This document shows positions 6,706 to 12,546 of a stretch of 12,546 nt of DNA, piece by piece (position 1 is the first letter of the stretch; the number at the start of each line of letters is the position of its first letter). The stretch spans positions 1-12,546 of the forward strand of contig PKCQ01000439.1 of NCBI GenBank assembly GCA_002862265.1, read 5' to 3'. Both the position numbers and the translations under genes were made by a program. This DNA comes from Planctomycetaceae bacterium. GTDB lineage: Bacteria; Planctomycetota; Planctomycetia; Pirellulales; Pirellulaceae. The notes beneath the pieces are model-generated. The model had not been told where the DNA came from. It worked only from the letters and a program-made list of their open reading frames with translations, and searched no databases.

Positions 6706-7299
6706 TTCACGCCAGCGAACAAGATCGAGAAGATGTTCGCGCGAAGCGAGCTTGGTGGCAATTACAACAGGCGGGCCTAGATGCCAACAAACTGATTTAA
6801 CGACGAAACATGGGTAAAAACCAATATGACAAGACCTCGCGGTCGCTCCCTGAGAGGCACTCGACTGGTTGCCAAAGTTCCATACGGTCATTGGCACACG
6901 ACGACCTTCATCGCGAGACTAAGAAGCACCGGCTTAATCGCACCGATGGTGCTTGACGGTGCAATCAACGGGAACTTGTTCGCTGCATACGCTCGCACAG
7001 TTCTAGCACCAACACTATCGGCGGGACACATCGTAGTGCTGGACAACCTCTCTAGTCACCACCGGCTCGAAGCCAAGACAGCAATCGAGGCTGTAGGCGT
7101 TAGCTTGATGTTTCTTCCCCCTTACAATCCCTACTTGAATCCGATCGAGAATGCATTTTCAAAGTTCAAGTGGCTACTGCGGAGCGAGAAGCTCAGAGAC
7201 AAAGAATCCCTATGGAAAGCATGCGGAAGACTGCTAGACCAATTCACTGTGGCAGAGTGCAAAAACTACATTGCACACTGCGGATACTGCTACGATTAA
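6702..7299 (+). pseudogene. IS630 transposase, catalytic part, frameshifted near 6797
   Basis: The -1 frame runs from 6702 as VIHASEQDRED to GLDANKLI and stops at TAA 6798-6800. The frame used by ORF A then resumes as FNDETWVKTN from 6796 and continues from the ATG at 6826 for 157 residues to 7299. The first catalytic Asp (FxDETW) is at 6802-6804, right at the lesion; the second Asp is in IVVLDNLSSHH (residue 73 from the 6826 ATG) and the Glu in NPYLNPIENAFSKFK (residue 108). All three DDE residues survive, but a 1- or 2-base loss near 6797 separates them from the N-terminal part. The usual text would be LIFIDETW. As it stands, no full-length transposase can be made by a single frameshift event. 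Confidence 0.75.
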
Positions 7300-7305
7300 A
7301 TCAAA

Positions 7306-7322
7306 CGCGATCTAGCTCAGGC
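7306..7322 (-). repeat. IS630 right terminal inverted repeat
   Basis: Read on the minus strand this is GCCTGAGCTAGATCGCG, the partner of the left repeat at 6306. It lies shortly after the transposase stop codon, as expected for the right end of an IS. Confidence 0.7.
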
Positions 7323-7331
7323 GAATCAATT

Positions 7332-7351
7332 GCGGCCATGCAGATGGCCGC
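7332..7351 (-). terminator. GC-rich hairpin at the 3' end of the DUF4013-like gene
   Basis: GCGGCCAT (7332-7339) and ATGGCCGC (7344-7351) form a perfect 8-bp stem with a 4-base loop. On the minus strand it begins at the last base of the TAG stop of the DUF4013-like gene (7353-7351). The following bases are AATTGATT, so the T-tract is poor, but position and strength suit a 3'-end or terminator role. The IS right end begins 9 bases beyond it. Confidence 0.5.
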
Positions 7352-8088
7352 TAGCTGTTCAGGGTAGGTTCTGGCACGGGCTCACCACCACGACTCAGGT
7401 AGACTTCGTACAACTGAGCGCCTAGATGCATCGTGGCATCGAGTACCCATCCAGATGTCACAAAGACTCCGACACAGCAAGCGAGTGCGCCTGCGAGGTT
7501 GAGCAGCCACGCAAGAACGAAAAAGATGATCCCTGACAAAATCATCTCGCCCACCATCAATTTGACGAATTGGATAGCCTAGCCAAGATCAAAGGCTTTC
7601 ACGAAATCCTGGCATATCATGGCACGAAGCACGAATGGCACCGTCAGAATGGACGCAAGCAAAGAGGCTACACTGACTAAAAGGGCAAGGACCATTGCAC
7701 CAAGTCCTACGATATCGCCCATGGTGAGAAAACCTACTACAAAGAGTAGACCAAAGGGTAATGCCAGAGCCATTGAAGTACCGAACTGGATGACCAACAC
7801 AACGAGGAACGGCCAGATTCCCTGTGACAGGTAGTCTCCTAGTCGATCTGAGTCGATGTCATGATTCGGCATTTCTGGACGTCCAGCTCGGCGCCGAAGC
7901 AATTCCACACCATACCCAAACGCCGCAATTTGCCCGACTAAAATAGAACTCGCGACTCCGGCAATTGTCAGCCAAAGTAAGTTGGCGACCCAGTTTGGCG
8001 TTTCGATGATCGCTTTGAAGGCATCGGTGGCTGAACTGCGAAATTACGGCAGTCGCTCTGGTGAGTACGCTTGAGTTTCATCCATCAT
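7351..8088 (-). pseudogene. DUF4013-like multi-pass membrane protein with two in-frame stops
   Basis: One frame runs from ATG ATG at 8088-8083 (MMDETQAYSPERLP) to the TAG at 7353-7351, about 245 codons, with no frameshift. It is interrupted twice: TAA at 8046-8044 between ERLP and FRSSATDAFKAIIETPNW, and TAG at 7581-7579 inside VKAFDLG-TAG-AIQFVKLMVGE. In relatives I recall, the second position is Trp (GWAIQFVK), so TGG to TAG fits; the first fits Tyr TAT to TAA. Membrane segments include LLWLTIAGVASSILVGQIAA, WPFLVVLVIQFGTSMALALP, a central GAMVLALLVSVASLLASILT and IILSGIIFF-like stretches near the C-terminus. GYGVELLRRRAGRPEMPN followed by RLGDYLSQG matches the loop pattern of DUF4013 proteins. 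Function is unknown. A GTG at 7908 gives a 109-residue open piece, unlikely to be native. Confidence 0.75.
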
Positions 8089-8295
8089 GACACACATCTG
8101 CATTGTCTAGGACACGTCAATTCAGCAACGCTAACATTGGCCTGCTCCAGCTTTGCTACTGTGCAGAGCTTGCTATGATTCGACAACGGAGAAGAGATCT
8201 TGAGAAAACCCCAAGAAATCCCGGAATCTTTTGGGACAGTTGTTGAATCTGCGGCTGAAGCTAAGGATCACCGGAGCGAGAAGTCTTGGGACCGC

Positions 8296-9144
8296 TTACC
8301 GAAATGCATTGATGACGTCGTTGAAACCGCCGCCCTGGATAACTAAGAATACGCCGACGCCAACAAAACCAAGTCCAACGCAGATAGCCTTGATCGCAGC
8401 CTTGCAGTCGACCCAATTCATAATGCCATAGACAAGTGAGTAGGCCAACGGCCCAAAGACGCAGGCAAAGCCCTGCCCCCAGCTCTTCTTGAATCCAAAA
8501 CCTGTCACGCTCATATGGGCAAAGGAAATGATCGCCGTACCGGTGATAATCGCTGTCATTCCGATCGTCGTAAATACTGGCCAGCGTTGGAGCTTACCGA
8601 TGAAGGTGTTTTCATCTGCAGGGGTCGCCAGTTTACCGTCGACGATGATGACGCCCGCGGCGCAAAGTGTGACCGCGCCGATGAAAAAGGACATGATAAC
8701 CCACCAAGGCATCTGGGCTTGTTCACGACGGTGATCCATCATCTGGTCACGCACCATGTTGTCCGCAGCTTCCTGCAGGTACATGTTGTCGAATTCGGGG
8801 CCCGATGCTACGGCGTCGTAGCCAGTCATTGTTTCGCCGCTTTCCAGATTGAATCCGCAGGTCGTGCAGATCACCGTACCAGGCTTGATGTCAGCCATGC
8901 AGCTTGGGCAAGTAGGACCTGACTTCTGTGTTAGGCCAGCATCTTCCAAAATGGAATCAAAGGCACCAGCAGCGGCGGGATTGGGAGCAGCAGGGCTAGC
9001 CGCTGGCGCTGCGGGGGCGGCCCGTTTTTTCGGCATTGGAATCTTGATAGGCTTGCTGCATTTGGGGCATTTCCCGGTTTTACCTGCTAGCTTCGAAGAG
9101 ACAGATAAAACCTGACCACAGCTGCACTTAACTTTGATTGGCAT
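8296..9144 (-). CDS. Zinc-ribbon membrane protein
   Basis: This is an intact protein of 282 residues. It opens with a zinc ribbon: CSC at residues 7-9 and CPKC at 26-29. An Ala/Pro-rich linker (about 41-61) follows, then a second CxxC pair: CPSC at 79-82 and CTTC at 93-96. After a charged stretch (NMVRDQMMDHRREQ) come about four transmembrane segments, near residues 146-168 (WWVIMSFFIGAVTLCAAGVI), 192-212, 225-241 and 253-273 (ICVGLGFVGVGVFLVIQ). The N-terminal ribbons therefore face one side of the membrane, probably the cytoplasm. Such proteins are common in planctomycetes and have no assigned function. The start ATG at 9144 has no clear Shine-Dalgarno site. It lies upstream of, and on the same strand as, the DUF4013-like pseudogene and diverges from pyrH. 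Confidence 0.85.
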   Translation of the reverse strand: MPIKVKCSCGQVLSVSSKLAGKTGKCPKCSKPIKIPMPKKRAAPAAPAASPAAPNPAAAGAFDSILEDAGLTQKSGPTCPSCMADIKPGTVICTTCGFNLESGETMTGYDAVASGPEFDNMYLQEAADNMVRDQMMDHRREQAQMPWWVIMSFFIGAVTLCAAGVIIVDGKLATPADENTFIGKLQRWPVFTTIGMTAIITGTAIISFAHMSVTGFGFKKSWGQGFACVFGPLAYSLVYGIMNWVDCKAAIKAICVGLGFVGVGVFLVIQGGGFNDVINAFR

Positions 9145-9643
9145 ATATCGAACTACGTGGTTGTTTGGCTCGGATGGCCAAGCTAGGTGAAGAGCCGAAT
9201 TCCTGCGAGCCGCCGCCCGTCTGATCCTCTATTCTGCTCTGCCTCCCGATCTTAGACAACTCTTTAGGGCTGGCAGTTTTGTTGAATTCGTGGCTTATCC
9301 TGCCCCTCGTGAGGCCGGACAGCCTCTCCAGCAGCCAATGAATCGACTTCAAGGGGAGCAAAGATTACCGTTCGGCAAGCCGTTTTCAAATAAGAGAGTT
9401 GGCCATTGTGCGAACAGCGGTCGGATTCTGAATCCTGCATCATAGCCCGACAATTCAACTGTGTTTTTCGGGTGTTACCATGTGTGCTTTCGCTGTGTTC
9501 ACGCTCGTAGCATTCTTCCTCAACAGCAAAATGCTTAAGAATCGAGCAACGCCCAATCCCAAGATGGGGCGTGGACTTGCCGGCGATTGTTTGCGACCAT
9601 GAGGTCTGAAAGTTCATCTCGCGTCTCCTGTCCGGCAAAAACT
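9145..9643. other. Divergent intergenic region between the zinc-ribbon gene and pyrH
   Basis: These 499 bases hold no gene I can support; open stretches in several frames have no recognisable content. A short inverted repeat GAGGC (9311-9315) and GCCTC (9322-9326) is too weak to call. The region should carry promoters for both flanking genes, but no clear -35/-10 pair stands out. Confidence 0.4.
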
Positions 9644-10399
9644 ATGGCTGACAACACTTCTGAAAACTCCTCTCCGCACTTCAATCGAGTCATCCTCAAG
9701 CTGTCTGGCGAAAGCCTGAGTCGGCCTGGCGAACGGGGAATATCGATGGAAGAAGTCGTGGCCATCTGTCGGCAAGTCAAACAGGCATGGGAGCTTGGAT
9801 GCCAAATCGGCCTCGTCGTCGGCGGTGGGAATATCCTTCGTGGAGCACAGTTCAAGACGACGAACGGTCAAATGATCGAGGAAGCAACTGCTCACTATAT
9901 GGGTATGCTCGCTACAGTGATCAACGCTCTGTCGCTGCAAGAAGGTCTTGAGAGTGTTGGGTGTGATACGCGAGTCATGTCGGCCATTCGCATGGATGGC
10001 GTCTGCGAACCCTTCATTCGGCGTCGTGCGATAAGCCACATGGAAAAACGGCGTATCGTCGTCTTGGCTGCCGGAACTGGTAGTCCATTCGTTACCACCG
10101 ACACGGCAGCCACTCAACGGGCCTTGGAATTGGGGGCGGACATCGTCTTGAAGGCTACTCGAGTTGATGGAGTCTATTCAGAGGATCCAGAAAAGAACCC
10201 TCACGCGGTGCTTTATCCAGAGCTTGATTACGACTCGGTGATCAAACAGAACCTGCGTGTGATGGATGGAACGGCGATTACCCAATGCCGCGAACACTCT
10301 GTGCCGGTGCTGGTATTCAACTTCAAAAAAGAAGGAAATATCGTCAAAGCGGTGTCCGGCGAGCAAGTGGGTACCAGAATTGGCCCCAAGAAGTCTTAG
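9644..10399 (+). CDS. pyrH: UMP kinase (uridylate kinase)
   Basis: PyrH phosphorylates UMP to UDP with ATP in the cytoplasm, the first committed kinase step to UTP and CTP; the bacterial enzyme is a hexamer of the amino acid kinase fold. From the ATG at 9644 it is 251 residues, close to the usual 235-250. Motifs in order: VILKLSGESL (residues 16-25, phosphate binding), GLVVGGGNILRG (56-67), FVTTDTAATQRALELGADIV (149-168), KATRVDGVYSEDP (170-182) and MDGTAITQCREHSVPVLVFN near the C-terminus. Earlier in-frame starts exist (ATG 9599, TTG 9587), but the added residues are not family-like, so MADNTSEN is chosen. No Shine-Dalgarno site is visible. frr follows 255 bases downstream, the usual bacterial order, but rpsB and tsf are not directly upstream. 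Confidence 0.95.
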   Translation: MADNTSENSSPHFNRVILKLSGESLSRPGERGISMEEVVAICRQVKQAWELGCQIGLVVGGGNILRGAQFKTTNGQMIEEATAHYMGMLATVINALSLQEGLESVGCDTRVMSAIRMDGVCEPFIRRRAISHMEKRRIVVLAAGTGSPFVTTDTAATQRALELGADIVLKATRVDGVYSEDPEKNPHAVLYPELDYDSVIKQNLRVMDGTAITQCREHSVPVLVFNFKKEGNIVKAVSGEQVGTRIGPKKS

Positions 10400-10479
10400 G
10401 CGGCACAGGTTATCGGCAAGCGATGGTTGCCTCTCAGTTTGTTCCGCCGGTCAGGCGAGCAGGATTGAACTTTGAATAG

Positions 10480-10531
10480 CCTCAATTGCGGGCTACCCCT
10501 TGTATTGAGGCAGCGCAAAGTTGCCTACAAT
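10480..10531 (+). promoter_or_regulatory. Candidate frr promoter with an overlapping hairpin
   Basis: TTGAGG (10505-10510) and TACAAT (10526-10531) resemble -35 and -10 boxes, but the 15-base spacer is short. CCTCAAT (10480-10486) pairs with ATTGAGG (10504-10510) to form a 7-bp stem that covers the -35 candidate. It could be a weak terminator after pyrH or an attenuator; both readings are tentative. Confidence 0.25.
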
Positions 10532-10654
10532 ATGCCTACTCGATTCGAATCAGAACGACTCTGGTAAGCCAGTTCTAGAAAGGTATCCATACCAGATTCT
10601 GCTTTTATATCCCATCGAAAATATCCCAGCGTGGTCTACAGGAAGGTGAATTCC

Positions 10655-11215
10655 ATGAGTATTGATGAAGTAATGATGGACGCCGAAGAGAGGATGGAGA
10701 AGGCGAATAGTATCTTGAAGAATGCACTCAGCGGCATTCGCACGGGACGAGCGACTCCTGGCTTGGTCGACAGTGTTCGAGTTGAGGCTTACGGATCGCA
10801 ATCGCCTTTGAAACAACTTGCTTCCATTGCGGCACCAGAACCCACGCAACTTGTGATTCGCCCATTTGACGTCAGCACGATTAAGGATATCGAAAAAGCG
10901 ATCGTATCCAGCGACCTCGGACTAAATCCTCAGAACGACGGCAAGATCATCCGGATCAACATCCCCGCGCTTAGCACGGATGTTCGTAAGAAGATGGTCT
11001 CGCGCATCAAGGAGTTGTCTGAAGAAGCGAAGATTTCGATTCGCAACATTCGACGCGACGCCAACAAAGCGATTGAGCAAGCAGAGAAAGATAAGGAGAT
11101 CTCTGAGGACGATCGCGACAAGTTCAAGGACGACGTCCAAGAACTCACCAAGAAGTATGAAGCCGAGGCTACCGATGCAGCCAAGGCACGAGAAGCAGAA
11201 GTGATGGAAGAGTAG
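10655..11215 (+). CDS. frr: Ribosome recycling factor
   Basis: RRF splits the post-termination 70S ribosome together with EF-G. From the ATG at 10655 the protein has 186 residues, matching the usual 185. The start is chosen because AAGGTGA lies at 10643-10649, five bases before it; an in-frame GTG at 10631 would add eight atypical residues. The family hallmarks are all present: SGIRTGRATPGLVDSVRVEA in the first helix and turn, the domain II stretch LKQLASIAAPEPTQLVIRPF, AIVSSDLGLNPQNDGKIIRI, IPALSTDVRKKMV and the long C-terminal helix ISIRNIRRDANKAIEQAEKD. Domain I is the three-helix bundle and domain II the small beta/alpha/beta insert. It lies downstream of pyrH on the same strand with a 255-base gap, so it may have its own promoter. 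Confidence 0.96.
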   Translation: MSIDEVMMDAEERMEKANSILKNALSGIRTGRATPGLVDSVRVEAYGSQSPLKQLASIAAPEPTQLVIRPFDVSTIKDIEKAIVSSDLGLNPQNDGKIIRINIPALSTDVRKKMVSRIKELSEEAKISIRNIRRDANKAIEQAEKDKEISEDDRDKFKDDVQELTKKYEAEATDAAKAREAEVMEE

Positions 11216-11529
11216 TTTATTGCTCGACTGATGGTTTGGGGGCCCTTAATCTGTGCGATCCGTGAGTGCCGCCTGAGAGGCTTGCAAAGAACTGCCGAGT
11301 CTCAAAACCGGAGCCTTCACCATGGACGTACTATATTTTCCCGTGGTACCACCTGTTTTTGGTAATTAAATTGCCCGAATAGTAGTCACTGTCTACTCTG
11401 AATGCAGTTCGCTAAACACAGTGCGCCTACAAACAGCTTCTTCTCTTAACGTCCGCTGACTGGGCTGCAAATCTTTCAGTCTCCTCGACCACAAGCATTC
11501 GCCATCGTTTTTCACGCGAGATTGTTCCT
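11216..11529. other. Intergenic region between frr and the double zinc-ribbon gene
   Basis: No gene is seen in these 314 bases. A perfect 10-bp palindrome, GTGGTACCAC, lies at 11343-11352, and TTGCCC (11371-11376) with TACTCT (11394-11399) at 17-base spacing is a poor promoter match. No T-tailed hairpin follows frr. Confidence 0.4.
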
Positions 11530-12546
11530 TTGAGCGCCGATCCGGACAAATTGATTGCCTTCAGCTGTACCCATTGTGGCAAGCGTCTGAAGAGTCCGCT
11601 CAAGGGCGCTGGGCGACATATCAAATGCCCCAAGTGCAAGCATACGTTGTGCATTCCGCATCCGGAAGAAAAACGCAATGTGATAAACAAGGAGAAGAAT
11701 GAAACTAACTTATTGGCGTTGGATGACCCCTTCAGCCTCAGTGCCCCTGCCATCTCTAACTTGGAGGAGCGGCAGCAAGACGCGGAAGAGATTCGTGCGA
11801 ATAAGGAAAAAGAGCGTGCGATGGATCTCGCAAAACAGAAGCAGCGCACCAGGAAAGTTGGGCAGCCCGATGAAGCAGAGCAGCCCAATGTGCGGCCTGC
11901 CACCAAGAACGATCAGTATGTACAGCCTTTACAAGGGAAAGCATCGCTAAATGACGACGGCAGCATTCCCTTTGACAGTTTGGGCGATGATGAGCTCGCT
12001 ACGCTTGAGGAGCAAGCTTCTAGCCCTTCTGCAGAGAAAAAATCATCCCGAAATCAGACCATTGGTTTAGAAGTGACGTCGGGAGCTAAGGCCAAATCAA
12101 AGGGGCCGAAAAGTCCGAGCTCTGCTGGTTCGCTTTTCGAAGATGAACTTGATGAATTTCAGCTGCAGAAGGAAGCATCTGCAGCTGCCGAACAACTGCC
12201 ACCAAACACGGGTTTCGGCGAAAAGTCCTCACCGAAACCCAAGCGTAAGCCAGCTGTTGTTGAAGATGATCTGCGAGATCTAGACAATGTTATTCCTGAT
12301 TTGAATCTGAAGGACAACATGCCGAAGTTGTCGGAAGAAGAAATCCTGGATGATGCTGAATATCGCATCGTTTGTAGAGTATGTGGAACGGCTCAATATG
12401 TGAGTCCCTCGGCGCAGGGCATGAAGGTCAAGTGTCCGGATTGCTTTACCGAATTCAAGGCTCCGGCACCTCCGAAAAACTGGAAACCCAAGCCCAAGAA
12501 GAAAACAGTCCAGCCTACACTAAAAAATCAAAGACAACTCTTGATA
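11530..12546 (+). CDS. Double zinc-ribbon protein, 3' end outside the window
   Basis: The frame is open from 11416 to the window end without a stop. There is no in-frame ATG before 11820, so the TTG at 11530 (giving (M)SADPDKLIAFSCTHCGKRL) is the best start; only a weak GAGA-type site precedes it. At least 339 residues are visible. The first zinc ribbon has CTHC at residues 13-16 and CPKC at 33-36. A long, highly charged, low-complexity middle follows (Glu/Lys/Gln-rich, with LDDPFSL, IPFDSLGDDEL and SLFEDELDEFQ-type acidic patches). The second ribbon has CRVC at 282-285 and CPDC at 302-305, then a Pro/Lys-rich stretch. In similar planctomycete proteins membrane segments often follow, which would lie beyond the window. 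Function is unknown; it may bind metal or partner proteins. It is downstream of frr on the same strand. Confidence 0.75.
   Translation, partial: MSADPDKLIAFSCTHCGKRLKSPLKGAGRHIKCPKCKHTLCIPHPEEKRNVINKEKNETNLLALDDPFSLSAPAISNLEERQQDAEEIRANKEKERAMDLAKQKQRTRKVGQPDEAEQPNVRPATKNDQYVQPLQGKASLNDDGSIPFDSLGDDELATLEEQASSPSAEKKSSRNQTIGLEVTSGAKAKSKGPKSPSSAGSLFEDELDEFQLQKEASAAAEQLPPNTGFGEKSSPKPKRKPAVVEDDLRDLDNVIPDLNLKDNMPKLSEEEILDDAEYRIVCRVCGTAQYVSPSAQGMKVKCPDCFTEFKAPAPPKNWKPKPKKKTVQPTLKNQRQLLI

Larger units (their letters stand above)
6306..7322 (+). mobile_element. IS630-family insertion sequence (about 1.0 kb)
   Basis: The element is bounded by imperfect terminal inverted repeats that share GCCTGAGCTA, at 6306-6322 on the left and 7306-7322 (reverse complement) on the right, matching at 14 of 17 positions. 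Inside is a transposase split over three reading-frame stretches with an IS630/Tc1-type DDE domain. IS630 elements usually duplicate a TA at insertion; I do not see TA directly next to either repeat, so the true ends may lie a few bases away or the flanks have changed. The right end lies 9 bases from a hairpin that abuts the stop codon of the DUF4013-like gene. Confidence 0.8.

Noticed and set aside
1690..8088. Stop-codon reassignment as an explanation for the in-frame stops
   Set aside because: TGA, TAG and TAA all interrupt genes here, frameshifts occur too, and pyrH and frr read normally with standard stops.
9264..9638. Minus-strand open frame of 124 codons upstream of pyrH
   Set aside because: The translation is Cys/His/Ser-rich without any domain pattern, and it overlaps the likely promoter region.
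9614..10117. Minus-strand open frame of 167 codons antisense to pyrH
   Set aside because: It is a shadow of the well-supported pyrH gene.
11322..11369. Small frame MDVLYFPVVPPVFGN after frr
   Set aside because: Fifteen codons with no ribosome site; most likely chance.
11427..11906. Minus-strand open frame of 159 codons antisense to the double zinc-ribbon gene
   Set aside because: The + strand has the CxxC motifs and the long open frame; the minus frame is a Ser/Arg/Phe-rich shadow.
1..12546. CRISPR array, tRNA, rRNA or defence system
   Set aside because: No regularly spaced repeats, cloverleaf-like sequences, rRNA segments or recognisable defence domains were seen.

Overview
The window looks like a chromosomal segment of a planctomycete, probably near Rhodopirellula/Pirellulaceae. 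The signs are small membrane proteins that open with NPF/NPY-type prefixes, zinc-ribbon membrane proteins, a secreted parallel beta-helix protein, a relic of a WFVDET...HELTH metalloprotease domain typical of planctomycete surface proteins, and weak or absent Shine-Dalgarno sites. The organism call is an inference from family resemblance.

Layout. (1) 1-335: the 3' end of an unrecognised + strand gene and a short convergent gap. (2) 335-1681 (-): an intact secreted beta-helix protein. (3) About 1690-5930: a run of damaged genes. It holds a small membrane protein gene with an in-frame TGA, unresolved coding remnants, a frameshifted metalloprotease relic on +, a membrane protein with a frameshift close to its C-terminus, and one large sensor-PAS-GGDEF-HD gene broken by two +1 frameshifts and an in-frame TAG. 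(4) 6306-7322: an IS630-family element with recognisable terminal inverted repeats, whose transposase has a -1 slippery site and a further lesion. (5) 7351-8088 (-): a DUF4013-like membrane protein gene with two in-frame nonsense codons. (6) 8296-9144 (-): an intact zinc-ribbon membrane protein. (7) 9644-11215 (+): intact pyrH (UMP kinase) and frr (ribosome recycling factor). (8) 11530 to the end (+): an open-ended protein with two zinc ribbons.

The main result is the distribution of damage. The genes at both ends (beta-helix, zinc-ribbon proteins, pyrH, frr) read cleanly. Almost every gene between about 1.7 and 8.1 kb carries a lesion, and its reading frame can be restored by one or a few single-base changes. 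All three stop codons are involved, so stop-codon reassignment is unlikely. Either this is a block of real gene decay next to a decaying insertion sequence, or it is a locally poor assembly; re-sequencing would separate the two. I saw no CRISPR array, tRNA or rRNA, and no convincing defence or biosynthetic system.

Functionally, pyrH and frr are the housekeeping core (pyrimidine nucleotide supply and ribosome recycling). If it were intact, the broken GGDEF/HD gene would have been a membrane-bound cyclic-di-GMP regulator.
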